From NCBI GenBank assembly GCA_030704425.1, contig JAPDHM010000002.1, positions 1,178,001 through 1,242,000 of the forward strand: a stretch of DNA of 64,000 nucleotides. Reading direction: 5' to 3'. The DNA comes from Rhodobacteraceae bacterium IMCC1909 (GTDB lineage: Bacteria > Pseudomonadota > Alphaproteobacteria > Rhodobacterales > Rhodobacteraceae). This document shows, piece by piece, positions 55,623 to 64,000 of this stretch (position 1 is the first letter of the stretch; each line of letters starts with the position of its first letter). The notes under the pieces are model-generated. The model saw nothing but the letters and a program-made list of their open reading frames with translations. It ran no database searches and had not been told where the DNA came from. The translations under genes were made by a program, and so were the position numbers.

Positions 55623-55804
55623 TTGACAAGATCGTATTCGGCCTTGCGGCTGTTATGATTGCTGAGGGGCTGGTTTATCTACTGGCCCCTCATGCCCTTG
55701 AGACCCTGCTGAAAGCGCTTAAATCTCTGTCGATCTCTGCGCGCCGTCAAATGGGGGCTCTGCTTTGTCTGGCTGGGTACATTCTATTGGGGTTGAGCCT
55801 ATAG
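55619..55804 (+). CDS. DUF2065 small membrane protein
   Basis: A 61-residue inner-membrane protein with two helices (FGLAAVMIAEGLVYLLAP and MGALLCLAGYILLGLSL) starting from a GTG that overlaps the hflC stop (GTGA). DUF2065 proteins commonly follow hflC in proteobacteria; their role in the FtsH-HflKC complex is not established. Confidence 0.9.
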   Translation: MIDKIVFGLAAVMIAEGLVYLLAPHALETLLKALKSLSISARRQMGALLCLAGYILLGLSL

Positions 55805-55971
55805 GCGGCCCGGCGTTCAAAATGAGTGTTTTTCCGCCGAAATTGGCCTTCACGAGATGGTGACTGGGCCTGACCGGTCATTGCGTTGAAAATTTGCTGA
55901 ACTACATTAAGTTAATCAAGACAACAGGCGCCCGATCTGCGTGATGCAGATGGGCATGAATGGAGATAAAG

Positions 55972-57447
55972 ATGAATTCGATTGCCTTATCTAAGCGCAA
56001 GGATTTTGCAGTTTACCGCGCCACTTGGGTTTTTGCGGCGGCGCTTTGTCTGCTGATCTTACAAGCTCTACAGGCCACAGCTCAAATGCTGCCAAATACA
56101 TTTGCCGATCTTGCCGATGAGATCAGCCCCTCTGTGGTGAATATCACCACAACAACCGTGATTGCTGGTCGTGCCGATCAAATGCCGCGTGGCATTGTAC
56201 CCAAGGGCTCGCCTTTTGAAGAGTTCTTTCGGGAGTTCGAAGATCGTCGCCGTGGCGGCAATGGTGGAGCCAGCCGCTCCTCTGCCTTGGGGTCGGGGTT
56301 TGTGATCTCTGCCGATGGGTTCATCGTCACCAACAATCACGTGATCGAAGGGGCCGATGAGATTGAAGTAGAATTTTTCTCCGGTGAAAGACTGGCCGCT
56401 AAGGTCATCGGCACCGATAAGAATACGGATATCGCAGTGCTGAAGGTCACGTCGGATGCACCGCTGCCTTTCGTCAGTTTCGGCGATAGTGACACAGCGC
56501 GCGTGGGCGATTGGGTGGTGGCGATGGGCAATCCTTTGGGACAGGGGTTCTCGGTGTCTGCGGGAATCGTTTCAGCCCGAAACCGGGCATTGTCTGGGAT
56601 TTATGACGACTATATTCAAACGGATGCCGCAATTAACCGGGGCAATTCTGGTGGGCCTTTGTTCAATCTGGATGGTGAAGTTGTCGGTGTGAACACCGCA
56701 ATTTTGTCGCCCAATGGCGGCTCTATCGGCATTGGCTTTTCTATGGCCTCCAATGTGGTCAGCCGGGTCGTTGATCAATTGACGGAATACGGCGAAATTC
56801 GCCGGGGCTGGCTGGGCGTGCGGATCCAAGATGTCGATGAAGACATTGCCGAAAGCATTGACGGTTTGGACCGGGCCGCCGGGGCCGTTGTGACAGGCGT
56901 GCCAGAGGGCCCCTCGAAAGATGCCGGAATATTACAGGGCGATGTGATCGTGATCTTTGATGGTCATGAGGTCGAGGACGTGCGCGATTTGGTGCAAACT
57001 GTCGGCAACACAGAAGTTGGCAAAGCGGTTGATGTGGTTGTGGTGCGCGATGGTGCGCAGGTGACATTGAGCGTCACCCTTGGCCTGCGCGACGACGAAA
57101 AACTGGCCCGCGCAGATGAGCCAGCGGTTAATGAAGATGCGCCAAAAGACTATGAGGACCTTGGGATCACCCTGTCGAACCTGACCGATGAAATTCGTGA
57201 GGGTTTGGACCTTACGGCTGGATTGGAAGGCGTTGTCGTTGTGGATGTTGTGGAAACCTCTGAGGCCTTTGAAAAAGGTTTGAAATCAGGGGATGTGATT
57301 GTGGAGGCCGGCCAAGAGAAGGTCACCTCACTTGCTGAGTTTGAAGAGCAAGTGAGCGCGACCAATGAGAGCGGCCGTAAAACGATGCTTTTGCTCGTGC
57401 GCCGCGGCGGCGATCCCCGGTTTTTGGCCCTCACTGTACAGCAATAA
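55972..57447 (+). CDS. degP: Do-family periplasmic serine protease (DegP/HtrA)
   Basis: A 491-residue HtrA protease/chaperone. The N-terminal signal sequence (WVFAAALCLLILQALQATAQ) leads to a trypsin-like domain with the triad His in VTNNHVIEGADE, Asp in KNTDIAVLKVTS and Ser in INRGNSGGPLFNL. Two PDZ domains follow (from about residue 270 and about residue 385). The ATG at 55972 is used because GGAG precedes it by six bases; the ATG at 55960 is the alternative. The 167-base gap after DUF2065 suggests its own promoter, but no clear consensus was found. Confidence 0.94.
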   Translation: MNSIALSKRKDFAVYRATWVFAAALCLLILQALQATAQMLPNTFADLADEISPSVVNITTTTVIAGRADQMPRGIVPKGSPFEEFFREFEDRRRGGNGGASRSSALGSGFVISADGFIVTNNHVIEGADEIEVEFFSGERLAAKVIGTDKNTDIAVLKVTSDAPLPFVSFGDSDTARVGDWVVAMGNPLGQGFSVSAGIVSARNRALSGIYDDYIQTDAAINRGNSGGPLFNLDGEVVGVNTAILSPNGGSIGIGFSMASNVVSRVVDQLTEYGEIRRGWLGVRIQDVDEDIAESIDGLDRAAGAVVTGVPEGPSKDAGILQGDVIVIFDGHEVEDVRDLVQTVGNTEVGKAVDVVVVRDGAQVTLSVTLGLRDDEKLARADEPAVNEDAPKDYEDLGITLSNLTDEIREGLDLTAGLEGVVVVDVVETSEAFEKGLKSGDVIVEAGQEKVTSLAEFEEQVSATNESGRKTMLLLVRRGGDPRFLALTVQQ

Positions 57448-57469
57448 ATGCAGCGGTACGGTGGTGAAA

Positions 57470-57495
57470 GGGGCGGCTCTAGGGCCGCCCTTTTT
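57470..57495 (+). terminator. Intrinsic terminator after degP
   Basis: A seven-pair GC stem GGGCGGC / GCCGCCC with a six-base loop, followed by TTTTT, 24 bases after the degP stop. It also lies just beyond the 3' end of the minus-strand OB-fold gene. Confidence 0.85.
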
Positions 57496-57508
57496 GGGCT
57501 CAGCGCGG

Positions 57509-57883
57509 TTATGGCTGCTCGGTGGCGCGGCTGGCCTCTGGCAGCAAGAGATCATCCAGCATGAAAGATATATCTTCCACATGCTCGGCGATCACATGAC
57601 ACACAGCGCCTTCGCGTTGAATGCGCCCTGTGATTCGCAACATACGCCCCGCGATTACGGCGCGGCGGTACTGCTCATAGAGTTTGCGCCAGACGATCAC
57701 ATTGCAAACTCCGGTCTCATCCTCCAGCGTGATGAAAATGACTCCATTGGCCGTGCCGGGTCTTTGGCGCACCAGGACCAGACCCGCCACAGTAACCCTT
57801 GCTCCATTTGGTGGCAGCTCCAGCATAGCATGGGGCAGGGCGGCGGGGGGCTTGGGCCAAGTGTTGGGAGAGTCGAATGACAT
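57509..57883 (-). CDS. Orphan OB-fold protein matching the C-terminus of error-prone polymerase DnaE2
   Basis: A 124-residue protein whose central part ([20 protein letters not shown], then [20 protein letters not shown]) is the OB-fold nucleic-acid-binding end of DnaE2 (ImuC), the SOS mutagenesis polymerase. The roughly 950 residues of polymerase domain are absent. Upstream on this strand there is no imuA, imuB or dnaE2; the ferredoxin gene starts 121 bases away on the opposite strand. The first 30 residues do not look like DnaE2. The ATG at 57883 lies right behind a perfect LexA box and about one promoter turn from a -10 element, so the mRNA may be leaderless. It may be a deletion relic of an imuA-imuB-dnaE2 cassette or a small SOS gene in its own right. 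Confidence 0.8.
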   Translation of the reverse strand: MSFDSPNTWPKPPAALPHAMLELPPNGARVTVAGLVLVRQRPGTANGVIFITLEDETGVCNVIVWRKLYEQYRRAVIAGRMLRITGRIQREGAVCHVIAEHVEDISFMLDDLLLPEASRATEQP

Positions 57884-57917
57884 AGAACAAAAATAGAACA
57901 TTTGAGCAATATCGCAA
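57884..57917 (-). promoter_or_regulatory. Promoter of the OB-fold gene with overlapping LexA box
   Basis: On the minus strand a -35-like TTGCGA (57912-57917) and a -10-like TATTTT (57890-57895) are 16 bases apart. The start ATG begins six bases after the -10, which predicts transcription beginning at or next to the AUG. The LexA box covers the -10, the expected position for repression. Confidence 0.55.
57885..57899 (-). promoter_or_regulatory. LexA box GTTC-N7-GTTC
   Basis: On the minus strand GTTCTATTTTTGTTC is a perfect direct repeat GTTC-N7-GTTC, the alphaproteobacterial LexA-binding site. It ends one base before the ATG of the OB-fold gene. The orientation and position point to the OB-fold gene rather than the ferredoxin gene, which begins 106 bases away on the other strand. 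Confidence 0.85.
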
Positions 57918-57947
57918 GTGGCATTATTCCACCCTCATGGGGGGTAG

Positions 57948-58328
<381 letters not shown>

Positions 58329-58383
58329 ACTCCTGTCGACACTGAAGTGGCCGCAATGTTCTGAACTGCGGCCACAGGCGCTT

Positions 58384-59646
58384 TTAAAGCGCGCGCCAGC
58401 CGATATCGCGGCGGCAAAACCCTTCAGGCCAGTCTATTTGATCGACCATGTCATAGGCCATGGTCCGTGCCTCGCTCAGGCTTGCAGCGCGCGCCGTGAC
58501 ATTCAAGACCCGCCCGCCCTGTGCGGTGAGATTTGCGCCAATTTGCGCGGTTCCGGCATGAAAACAGGTGGCTGAAGAGCTTTCTGGCAAGGCGTTCACC
58601 CCGGAAATCACTGTGCCCTTTTTATAAGCGCGGGGATAGCCCTTGGCGGCCATGACAACCGTCAAAGCATGGTCTGCGGCCCAATTGACCTGAACCTTTG
58701 ACAGCCGTTCTTCAGCACAGGCCAGCAGCAGATCCAACGCCTGTGCACCGAGCCGCATCATTAGCACTTGGCATTCTGGATCGCCAAAGCGAGCATTATA
58801 TTCCACCAAGCGGGCCTTGCCGTCTTTAATCATCAAACCGGCATAAAGCACCCCTTGGTAAGGCGTGCCCCGCCGGGCCATTTCCGCCATCGTGGGTTTG
58901 ATAATTTCGCGCATAGCCTGCTCTGCAATCTCATCTGTCAAAACCGGCGCGGGGCTATAGGCGCCCATGCCGCCGGTGTTGGGGCCGGTGTCTCCCTCGC
59001 CCACGGGCTTGTGATCCTGTGCGGTGCCAATGGCCAAAACATCACGGCCATCACAGAGAGTGAAATATGAGGCCTCTTCGCCCTCCATAAACTCTTCAAT
59101 CACCACTTCTGCGCCTGCACTGCCAAATTCGCCGCTGAACATATCATCCAAAGCCTCAAGAGCTTCTTGCTCGCTCATAGCGACAATGACGCCTTTGCCC
59201 GCCGCCAGCCCATCGGCTTTGACCACAATCGGCGCGCCCATTTTGCGCACATAGTCCGCGGCGCTTGGCTGGTCGGTAAAATGGCCATATCCGGCAGTGG
59301 GCGCACCTGCAGCATCACAGATCGATTTGGTAAAGAATTTTGAGGTTTCCAGCTGCGCCGCCGCCTGACTGGGGCCAAAGCAGAGCACATCTGCGGCCCG
59401 CAAGACGTCGGCGACACCGGCAGCCAAAGGGGCTTCTGGACCAATGATCACAAAATCAATTGCCTGACTGCGGACAAAGGCGAGAACAGCGGCGCCGTCC
59501 AAAATATTCAGATCCACACAATCAGCAATTTTGGCGATGCCAGTATTGCCTGGGGCAACCATCAACCGATCGCATTTTGGGTTTTGCGCGACGGCCCAGG
59601 CCAATGAATGCTCGCGGCCTCCACTGCCTAAAATTAAGATATTCAT
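58384..59646 (-). CDS. purD: Phosphoribosylamine-glycine ligase
   Basis: A 420-residue ATP-grasp enzyme making glycinamide ribonucleotide in purine synthesis. Opening MNILILGSGGREHSLAWAVA; ATP-grasp parts VKADGLAAGKGVIVAMSEQE and EEFMEGEEASYFTLCDG; metal-binding LVEYNARFGDPECQVLMMRL; and C-terminal GYPRAYKKGTVISG. Full length. It converges with the ferredoxin gene and is divergent from xseA across 70 bases. Confidence 0.96.
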   Translation of the reverse strand: MNILILGSGGREHSLAWAVAQNPKCDRLMVAPGNTGIAKIADCVDLNILDGAAVLAFVRSQAIDFVIIGPEAPLAAGVADVLRAADVLCFGPSQAAAQLETSKFFTKSICDAAGAPTAGYGHFTDQPSAADYVRKMGAPIVVKADGLAAGKGVIVAMSEQEALEALDDMFSGEFGSAGAEVVIEEFMEGEEASYFTLCDGRDVLAIGTAQDHKPVGEGDTGPNTGGMGAYSPAPVLTDEIAEQAMREIIKPTMAEMARRGTPYQGVLYAGLMIKDGKARLVEYNARFGDPECQVLMMRLGAQALDLLLACAEERLSKVQVNWAADHALTVVMAAKGYPRAYKKGTVISGVNALPESSSATCFHAGTAQIGANLTAQGGRVLNVTARAASLSEARTMAYDMVDQIDWPEGFCRRDIGWRAL

Positions 59647-59716
59647 GACACGCGCTCCCCTTGGCCTTTGCTTGCCCGCGTTCTAAGCTGCATCAACTCT
59701 GGTCACAAGGTGCACT

Positions 59717-61270
59717 ATGTCTGATCTTATTGACGATCCCCGTCTTGGCGAGAATGCCCCAGAATTTACGGTTTCAGAAATCTCGGGTGCCGTAAAACGT
59801 ACTCTGGAGGCGGAATTTGGCCGCATAAGGGTGAAGGGCGAAGTGGGGCGTGTGGTTCAGGCCCGTTCGGGGCATATGTATTTCGATGTAAAAGATGAAC
59901 GCAACGCCTTGGCCTGCACCACTTGGAAAGGTCAGGTGTCAAAACTCTCTGTCCTCCCCCAGGAGGGGATGGAGGTGGTTGTCAGTGGCAAAATGACCTC
60001 CTTCGGCGGGCAGTCCAAATACAACTTGAATGTCGATGATGTGGCTGTTGCCGGGGTGGGGGCATTGATGGCCATGTTGGAAAAGCGAAAGACCGCTTTG
60101 GCCGCCGAAGGGTTGTTTGATCCGGCACGCAAACAGGCTTTGCCCTTTTTGCCCGACGTGATTGGGGTCGTCACCTCTCCCACTGGCGCTGTGATTCGCG
60201 ATATTTTGCACCGCCTGCGCGACCGTTTCCCACGGAAAGTCTTGGTTTGGCCGGTTGCGGTGCAAGGGGCCAATTGCGCCGCCGAAGTGGCGCGCGCGAT
60301 TACTGGGTTCAATGCCATGACCCCGGGTGGGGCTCTGCCGAGGCCAGATTTGCTGATCGTGGCGCGCGGCGGGGGCTCTATTGAGGATCTTTGGGGGTTC
60401 AACGAAGAAATTGTTGCACGCGCCGCGGCGGCTTCTGAGATTCCCCTAATTTCCGCTGTGGGCCATGAGACCGATACCACATTGATTGATTTCGTCTCTG
60501 ATATGCGCGCGCCCACCCCCAGCGCCGCCGCTGAATTGGCGGTGCCGGTACGCTTGGACCTTTTGGCCGAAACCCGTGCTAAGGGCGCCCGGGCGGCGCA
60601 GGGCTTGGCCAATATCATGGCGCGGCGCAAACAAAGATTGGCCGATGTATCCCGCGCTTTGCCGCGTCCAGACAGCCTGACGCAGACGGCGCAGCAGCGT
60701 TTGGACCATTGGGAGGGGCGTTTGCCATTGGCGCTGCGCAGCTTGGTGCAAAAACAACAGCTGCGCCTGACCACTTCTGCGGGGCAGATTAAGCCCTCTG
60801 CATTAGGGCGGATAGTGGTGCAGGAGGCGCGGCAATTGCAGGCCTTGGGGCAGCGCCTACCGGCAGGCTTGGACCGGGCTGCGCTCTCGGCCCGGCAGAT
60901 GCTACGGGTCTGCGCATCGCGTCTGCGTCCGGCACCTCTGGCGGAGCGGGTTGCGCGGTTGCGCAAAGATCTTGATGATCTTGAAACGCGGTTGGAGCAA
61001 ACGTTTGAACGGCAATTGCAAAGACGCCGTGAGCAGCTGGTAGCCTGTGATCGGCTGCGCGAAACACTGGGGTACCGCGAGACTCTGCGCCGCGGCTATG
61101 CGGTGGTGCGGTCTGGGCAGGCTTTGATCACCAATGTGGCGAAGGCTGAGGCAGCGAAATCTCTGGAGATCGAGTTTGCCGATGGACGCTTTACGGTGGG
61201 GCAAAGCGCCGCCGCCCGTCCCGTAGGCCGCGCCAAGCCGACCCCACCTGAGCAGGGACAATTGTTCTGA
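59717..61270 (+). CDS. xseA: Exodeoxyribonuclease VII large subunit
   Basis: A 517-residue nuclease subunit. N-terminal OB domain (FTVSEISGAVKRTLEAEFGR, then GEVGRVVQARSGHMYFDVKD); catalytic domain with IGVVTSPTGAVIRDILHRL, LIVARGGGSIEDLWGFNEE and AVGHETDTTLIDFVSDMRAP; then a long helical region and the C-terminal LRRGYAVVRSGQ. Partner XseB is not in the window. A long open frame on the opposite strand (59932-60966) is only its shadow. Confidence 0.96.
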   Translation: MSDLIDDPRLGENAPEFTVSEISGAVKRTLEAEFGRIRVKGEVGRVVQARSGHMYFDVKDERNALACTTWKGQVSKLSVLPQEGMEVVVSGKMTSFGGQSKYNLNVDDVAVAGVGALMAMLEKRKTALAAEGLFDPARKQALPFLPDVIGVVTSPTGAVIRDILHRLRDRFPRKVLVWPVAVQGANCAAEVARAITGFNAMTPGGALPRPDLLIVARGGGSIEDLWGFNEEIVARAAAASEIPLISAVGHETDTTLIDFVSDMRAPTPSAAAELAVPVRLDLLAETRAKGARAAQGLANIMARRKQRLADVSRALPRPDSLTQTAQQRLDHWEGRLPLALRSLVQKQQLRLTTSAGQIKPSALGRIVVQEARQLQALGQRLPAGLDRAALSARQMLRVCASRLRPAPLAERVARLRKDLDDLETRLEQTFERQLQRRREQLVACDRLRETLGYRETLRRGYAVVRSGQALITNVAKAEAAKSLEIEFADGRFTVGQSAAARPVGRAKPTPPEQGQLF

Positions 61271-61394
61271 TTGTGGTCAGGTGATGTCTATTGAGGCATG
61301 AGAAAACGCATCTGTTGCAAGTGGTGTCGTATTTCGACCTATGCCAGGGCTGCGTTGCGGGTTAAATCAGCCACAATGAATTGAGGAACAGATC

Positions 61395-63080
61395 ATGTCT
61401 ATCGAATCGTCAAAAGGTGTTTGGATATCTGGACCGGGCAGAGGCCGGGTGCGACCAAAAGGGCGTCAGCTCGACGATTTGGCATGGTCACAGGTGCAAG
61501 ACTTGCTTGGGCAACGGCCGCGTCGGCGCGATCTTCTGATCGAATTTTTACATCTTATTCAAGATGCTTTTGGCCATCTCTCGGCGGCGCATTTGCGCGC
61601 TTTGGCCGAAGAAATGCGTTTGAGCCAGGCTGAGGTTTATGAGGTTGCGACGTTCTATGCGCATTTTGATCTGGTCAAAGAGGGGGAAACTCCACCGCCG
61701 GCCTTAACCGTGCGGGTCTGCGATAGCTTGTCGTGCGAATTGGCCGGGGCGGCTCAATTGCAAGAGGCTTTGCAGCAGGGGTTAGATTCCAAATCTGTGC
61801 GGGTTGTCCGCGCGCCCTGCATGGGGCGCTGTGATACCGCCCCAGTGCTTGAGTTTGGCCACCACCACATTGATCATGCAACTCCCGAAAAGGTTTTGGC
61901 AGCAATTGCCGCCGGCCATACCCATGCTGAGATTCCCGATTATGAAGACCTCGCAACCTATCGTTCTGCCGGTGGCTATGCGCGGCTTGAAGAGCTGCGC
62001 GCCGGTGGTGATTGGCAAGAAGTTCAGGCGCAGATAAAGCAAAGCGGTCTGCGCGGCTTGGGTGGTGCGGGGTTTCCATCAGGCACAAAATGGGGCTTCG
62101 TGCGCAGCAATGCGGGGCCGCGCTATTTGGCGGTGAATGGAGATGAGGGCGAGCCTGGAACGTTCAAGGATCGCTACTATCTCGAGCGCACACCGCATCT
62201 GTTTCTCGAAGGCATGTTGATTGCCGCTTGGGCAGTTGAGACGGAAACCTGTTTTATCTACATGCGCGACGAATACCCGGCGGTTCTGCACATTCTGGCC
62301 CAAGAGATTGCCGCTTTGGAAGCGGCGGGGCTCGTGCCTGCGGGCTATATTGATCTGCGGCGCGGGGCTGGGGCCTATATCTGCGGTGAAGAAAGCGCGA
62401 TGATCGAAAGCATTGAAGGCAAGCGCGGCTTGCCGCGCCATCGCCCTCCCTTTGTGGCGGCGGTGGGGATCCACAATCGCCCCACGTTGGTGCATAATGT
62501 TGAAACTTTGCTCTGGGTTGCGCGCGTGGTGCGCGAAGGGCCGGAGTGCCTGAACGCGGTGGAACACAATGGCCGTACGGGTCTGCGCAGTTACTCGGTT
62601 TCTGGTCGCGTGAAAAACCCTGGTGTGCATCTGTTGCCTGCGGGATCCACGATTACCGATATCATTGCCGCCTGTGGCGGGATGTTGGAGGGCCATATCT
62701 TTTCAGCTTACCAACCTGGTGGCCCGTCTTCAGGGCTTCTGCCGGCATCCATCCATGACGTGCCCTTAGATTTTGACACATTGCAGCCGCTTGGAACCTT
62801 CATTGGTTCGGCCGCTGTGGTGGTTCTGTCGGATCAGGACAGCCCTCGGGCTGCGGCCTTGAATATGTTGCGATTCTTTGAGGACGAAAGCTGTGGTCAG
62901 TGCACCCCTTGCAGGGTTGGTTGTGAAAAGGCGGTAAAATTGATGCAGGCAGAGACCTGGGATCAGCCGCTTTTAGAGGATTTGACTACGGCGATGGTGG
63001 AGGCTTCGATCTGCGGGCTTGGGCAAGCGGCGCCCAATCCGATCAAATCGGTCATCAAATATTTCCCAAGCGAAATTTAG
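61395..63080 (+). CDS. Fused NuoE/NuoF-type NAD-linked diaphorase (FdsG-FdsB-like)
   Basis: A 561-residue fusion. Residues about 30-180 are the NuoE/FdsG [2Fe-2S] domain with the ligand pairs in RVCDSLSCELAGA and APCMGRCDTAP. Residues about 200-560 are NuoF/FdsB: the FMN/NADH site (GLRGLGGAGFPSGTKWGF, NGDEGEPGTFKDRY, ICGEESAMIESIEGKRGLPR), an SLBB part (HLLPAGSTITDIIAACGG) and the 4Fe-4S site (ESCGQCTPCRVGC plus Cys in EASICGLGQAA). Such proteins pass electrons from NAD-dependent formate dehydrogenases or related molybdoenzymes. Here no catalytic subunit follows: ftsY starts 96 bases downstream and xseA is upstream. The true partner must be elsewhere. Confidence 0.9.
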   Translation: MSIESSKGVWISGPGRGRVRPKGRQLDDLAWSQVQDLLGQRPRRRDLLIEFLHLIQDAFGHLSAAHLRALAEEMRLSQAEVYEVATFYAHFDLVKEGETPPPALTVRVCDSLSCELAGAAQLQEALQQGLDSKSVRVVRAPCMGRCDTAPVLEFGHHHIDHATPEKVLAAIAAGHTHAEIPDYEDLATYRSAGGYARLEELRAGGDWQEVQAQIKQSGLRGLGGAGFPSGTKWGFVRSNAGPRYLAVNGDEGEPGTFKDRYYLERTPHLFLEGMLIAAWAVETETCFIYMRDEYPAVLHILAQEIAALEAAGLVPAGYIDLRRGAGAYICGEESAMIESIEGKRGLPRHRPPFVAAVGIHNRPTLVHNVETLLWVARVVREGPECLNAVEHNGRTGLRSYSVSGRVKNPGVHLLPAGSTITDIIAACGGMLEGHIFSAYQPGGPSSGLLPASIHDVPLDFDTLQPLGTFIGSAAVVVLSDQDSPRAAALNMLRFFEDESCGQCTPCRVGCEKAVKLMQAETWDQPLLEDLTTAMVEASICGLGQAAPNPIKSVIKYFPSEI

Positions 63081-63176
63081 CGCGCGGCTACCATTGGCAT
63101 TGCCGGGGGCTAGGATTACATTCGCGTCACCGTTTGCGGCGACTTTGAAGCCCGTGGCGAACAATGGAGCGTGTTG

Positions 63177-64000
63177 ATGTCCTTTTTTGGTAAGTTGAAA
63201 TCCAAACTGTTTAAATCCTCTGCCAAGCTTGAAGAGGGTCTGGATGCGATTGTCCAAGAAGATATTGCGCCCGAGGAGGAGCCTTCAGATCTGGTCATCA
63301 AGGATGTGGCCGCGCAGGTGGCGCAGCCCGAGGTTTTGCGCGCGCCTGACCCTGTAGGAGACAGCCCGCTAGAGCAAAAGCGCGCGCAGGTAGCGCCGCC
63401 AGAAGCAGAGGCAGAGCCAGGCGTCAGCGCGCCAAAGGTTGCAATTGACCCTTTGGAAGTGGACACAAAGCCGGTGGATCTCTTGCCTCAGAAAACTGGG
63501 GTTTTCGGGCGTGCGCCACGCCGCCTGCTGGATGATGATATGCTTGAACAACTCGAAGAGCTGTTGATCTCCTCGGATATGGGGGTGGATACGGCTGTGC
63601 GTATCACTGCGAATTTGGCCGAAGGGCGTTTTGGTCGGAAACTCTCCACGGCGGAAATCAAATCAGCCTTGGCCGAAGAAATTGCCCGCGTGATGGAACC
63701 TGTGGCCCGGCCCCTGCCGATCTATAATAAGAAACCACAAGTGATTTTGGTGGTGGGTGTGAACGGTTCGGGGAAAACCACAACGATCGGCAAGCTCGCA
63801 AGCCAGTTTAAGAAGGCCGGGAAATCTGTTGTAATCGCGGCTGGCGACACGTTTCGCGCCGCTGCGGTGGGGCAATTGCAAGTTTGGGGGGAGCGGGCCG
63901 GGGTGCCGGTGATGACCGCAGCTGAGGGGTCCGATCCGGCAAGCCTGGCCTTTGACGCCATGACGCAGGCGGAAAAAGATGGCGCGGACCTGTTGATGAT
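63177..64000 (+). CDS. ftsY: Signal recognition particle receptor FtsY (3' end outside window)
   Basis: The frame is open from the ATG at 63177 (GGAG eight bases upstream) to the window end, 274 residues. An acidic, proline-rich A domain of about 120 residues precedes the N domain (RRLLDDDMLEQLEELLISSD). The start of the SRP GTPase follows, with G1 GVNGSGKTTTIGKLA and the DTFRAAAVGQLQVWGERAG block. FtsY docks the ribosome-SRP complex to the membrane. The remaining G motifs lie beyond the window. Confidence 0.95.
   Translation, partial: MSFFGKLKSKLFKSSAKLEEGLDAIVQEDIAPEEEPSDLVIKDVAAQVAQPEVLRAPDPVGDSPLEQKRAQVAPPEAEAEPGVSAPKVAIDPLEVDTKPVDLLPQKTGVFGRAPRRLLDDDMLEQLEELLISSDMGVDTAVRITANLAEGRFGRKLSTAEIKSALAEEIARVMEPVARPLPIYNKKPQVILVVGVNGSGKTTTIGKLASQFKKAGKSVVIAAGDTFRAAAVGQLQVWGERAGVPVMTAAEGSDPASLAFDAMTQAEKDGADLLM

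Noticed and set aside
59932-60966. A 344-residue open frame on the minus strand
   Set aside because: It lies wholly inside xseA on the opposite strand, is Ser/Arg/Ala-rich low-complexity sequence with no recognisable fold, and is the expected shadow of a GC-rich gene.

Overview
The window is ordinary chromosomal DNA from an alphaproteobacterium, most likely a marine member of the Rhodobacteraceae (Roseobacter group). This rests on the protein families and gene pairings seen here: a short ProS without an editing insert, fused-type LolC, HdaA next to ppk-ppx, an HTH gene coupled to sdhE, ThyX, the phaZ/phaC-phaP-phaR locus, the HflK-HflC-DUF2065-DegP run, and a GTTC-N7-GTTC LexA box of the alphaproteobacterial type. 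I see no rRNA, tRNA, CRISPR array, insertion sequence or prophage. No gap between genes exceeds about 240 bases.

Layout. Bases 1-2892: the end of methylmalonyl-CoA mutase, a glyoxalase-like gene and a TerB/J-domain gene. 2924-8491 (minus): a run AI-2E-type transporter, hdaA, ppk, ppx. 8648-13094 (plus): proS, lolC, lolD and an Ldh-family dehydrogenase. 13104-17313: a small DMT-type protein, parE, a MATE exporter and an unknown small gene. 17424-24858: aspartate aminotransferase, HTH-sdhE, a MarR regulator, DUF1194, glyoxalase I, thyX, a cold-shock gene, an ArsC-like gene and thrS. 25036-26983: two alpha/beta hydrolases around a YCII-domain gene broken by two frameshifts; the second hydrolase has lost its nucleophilic serine. 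26990-32476: rsgA, then polyhydroxyalkanoate metabolism (phaZ divergent from phaC-phaP-phaR) with TGC-rich PhaR-type sites. 32514-42084 (minus): a nine-gene run coding for a polar amino-acid-type ABC transporter, two glutamine-synthetase-like ligases, a class I amidotransferase, a FAD amine oxidase and a class III aminotransferase. Together these fit uptake and gamma-glutamylated breakdown of an amine such as putrescine. 42163-49729: a PhnD-like protein, TerB, DUF1330, pyrG, secG, purA, DUF2842, a possible phase-shifted unknown gene, thiN and an EamA transporter. 49760-57447: sdaA, rpiA, gor, hflK, hflC, DUF2065 and a DegP protease. 57509-64000: an orphan DnaE2-type OB-fold gene under a LexA box, a 2Fe-2S ferredoxin, purD, xseA, a fused NuoE/NuoF-type diaphorase without a catalytic partner, and the start of ftsY.

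Most of the window is housekeeping. The most unusual items are: (1) the small SOS-type gene at 57509-57883, which keeps only the C-terminal OB fold of the error-prone polymerase DnaE2 yet sits directly under a perfect LexA box with a probable leaderless start; (2) the alpha/beta hydrolase with Ala in place of the nucleophile Ser; (3) the ABC permease whose conserved N-terminus seems to start at an ATT codon; (4) the orphan fused diaphorase; and (5) the PhaR site architecture. Family names come from sequence recognition by eye. No database search was run.
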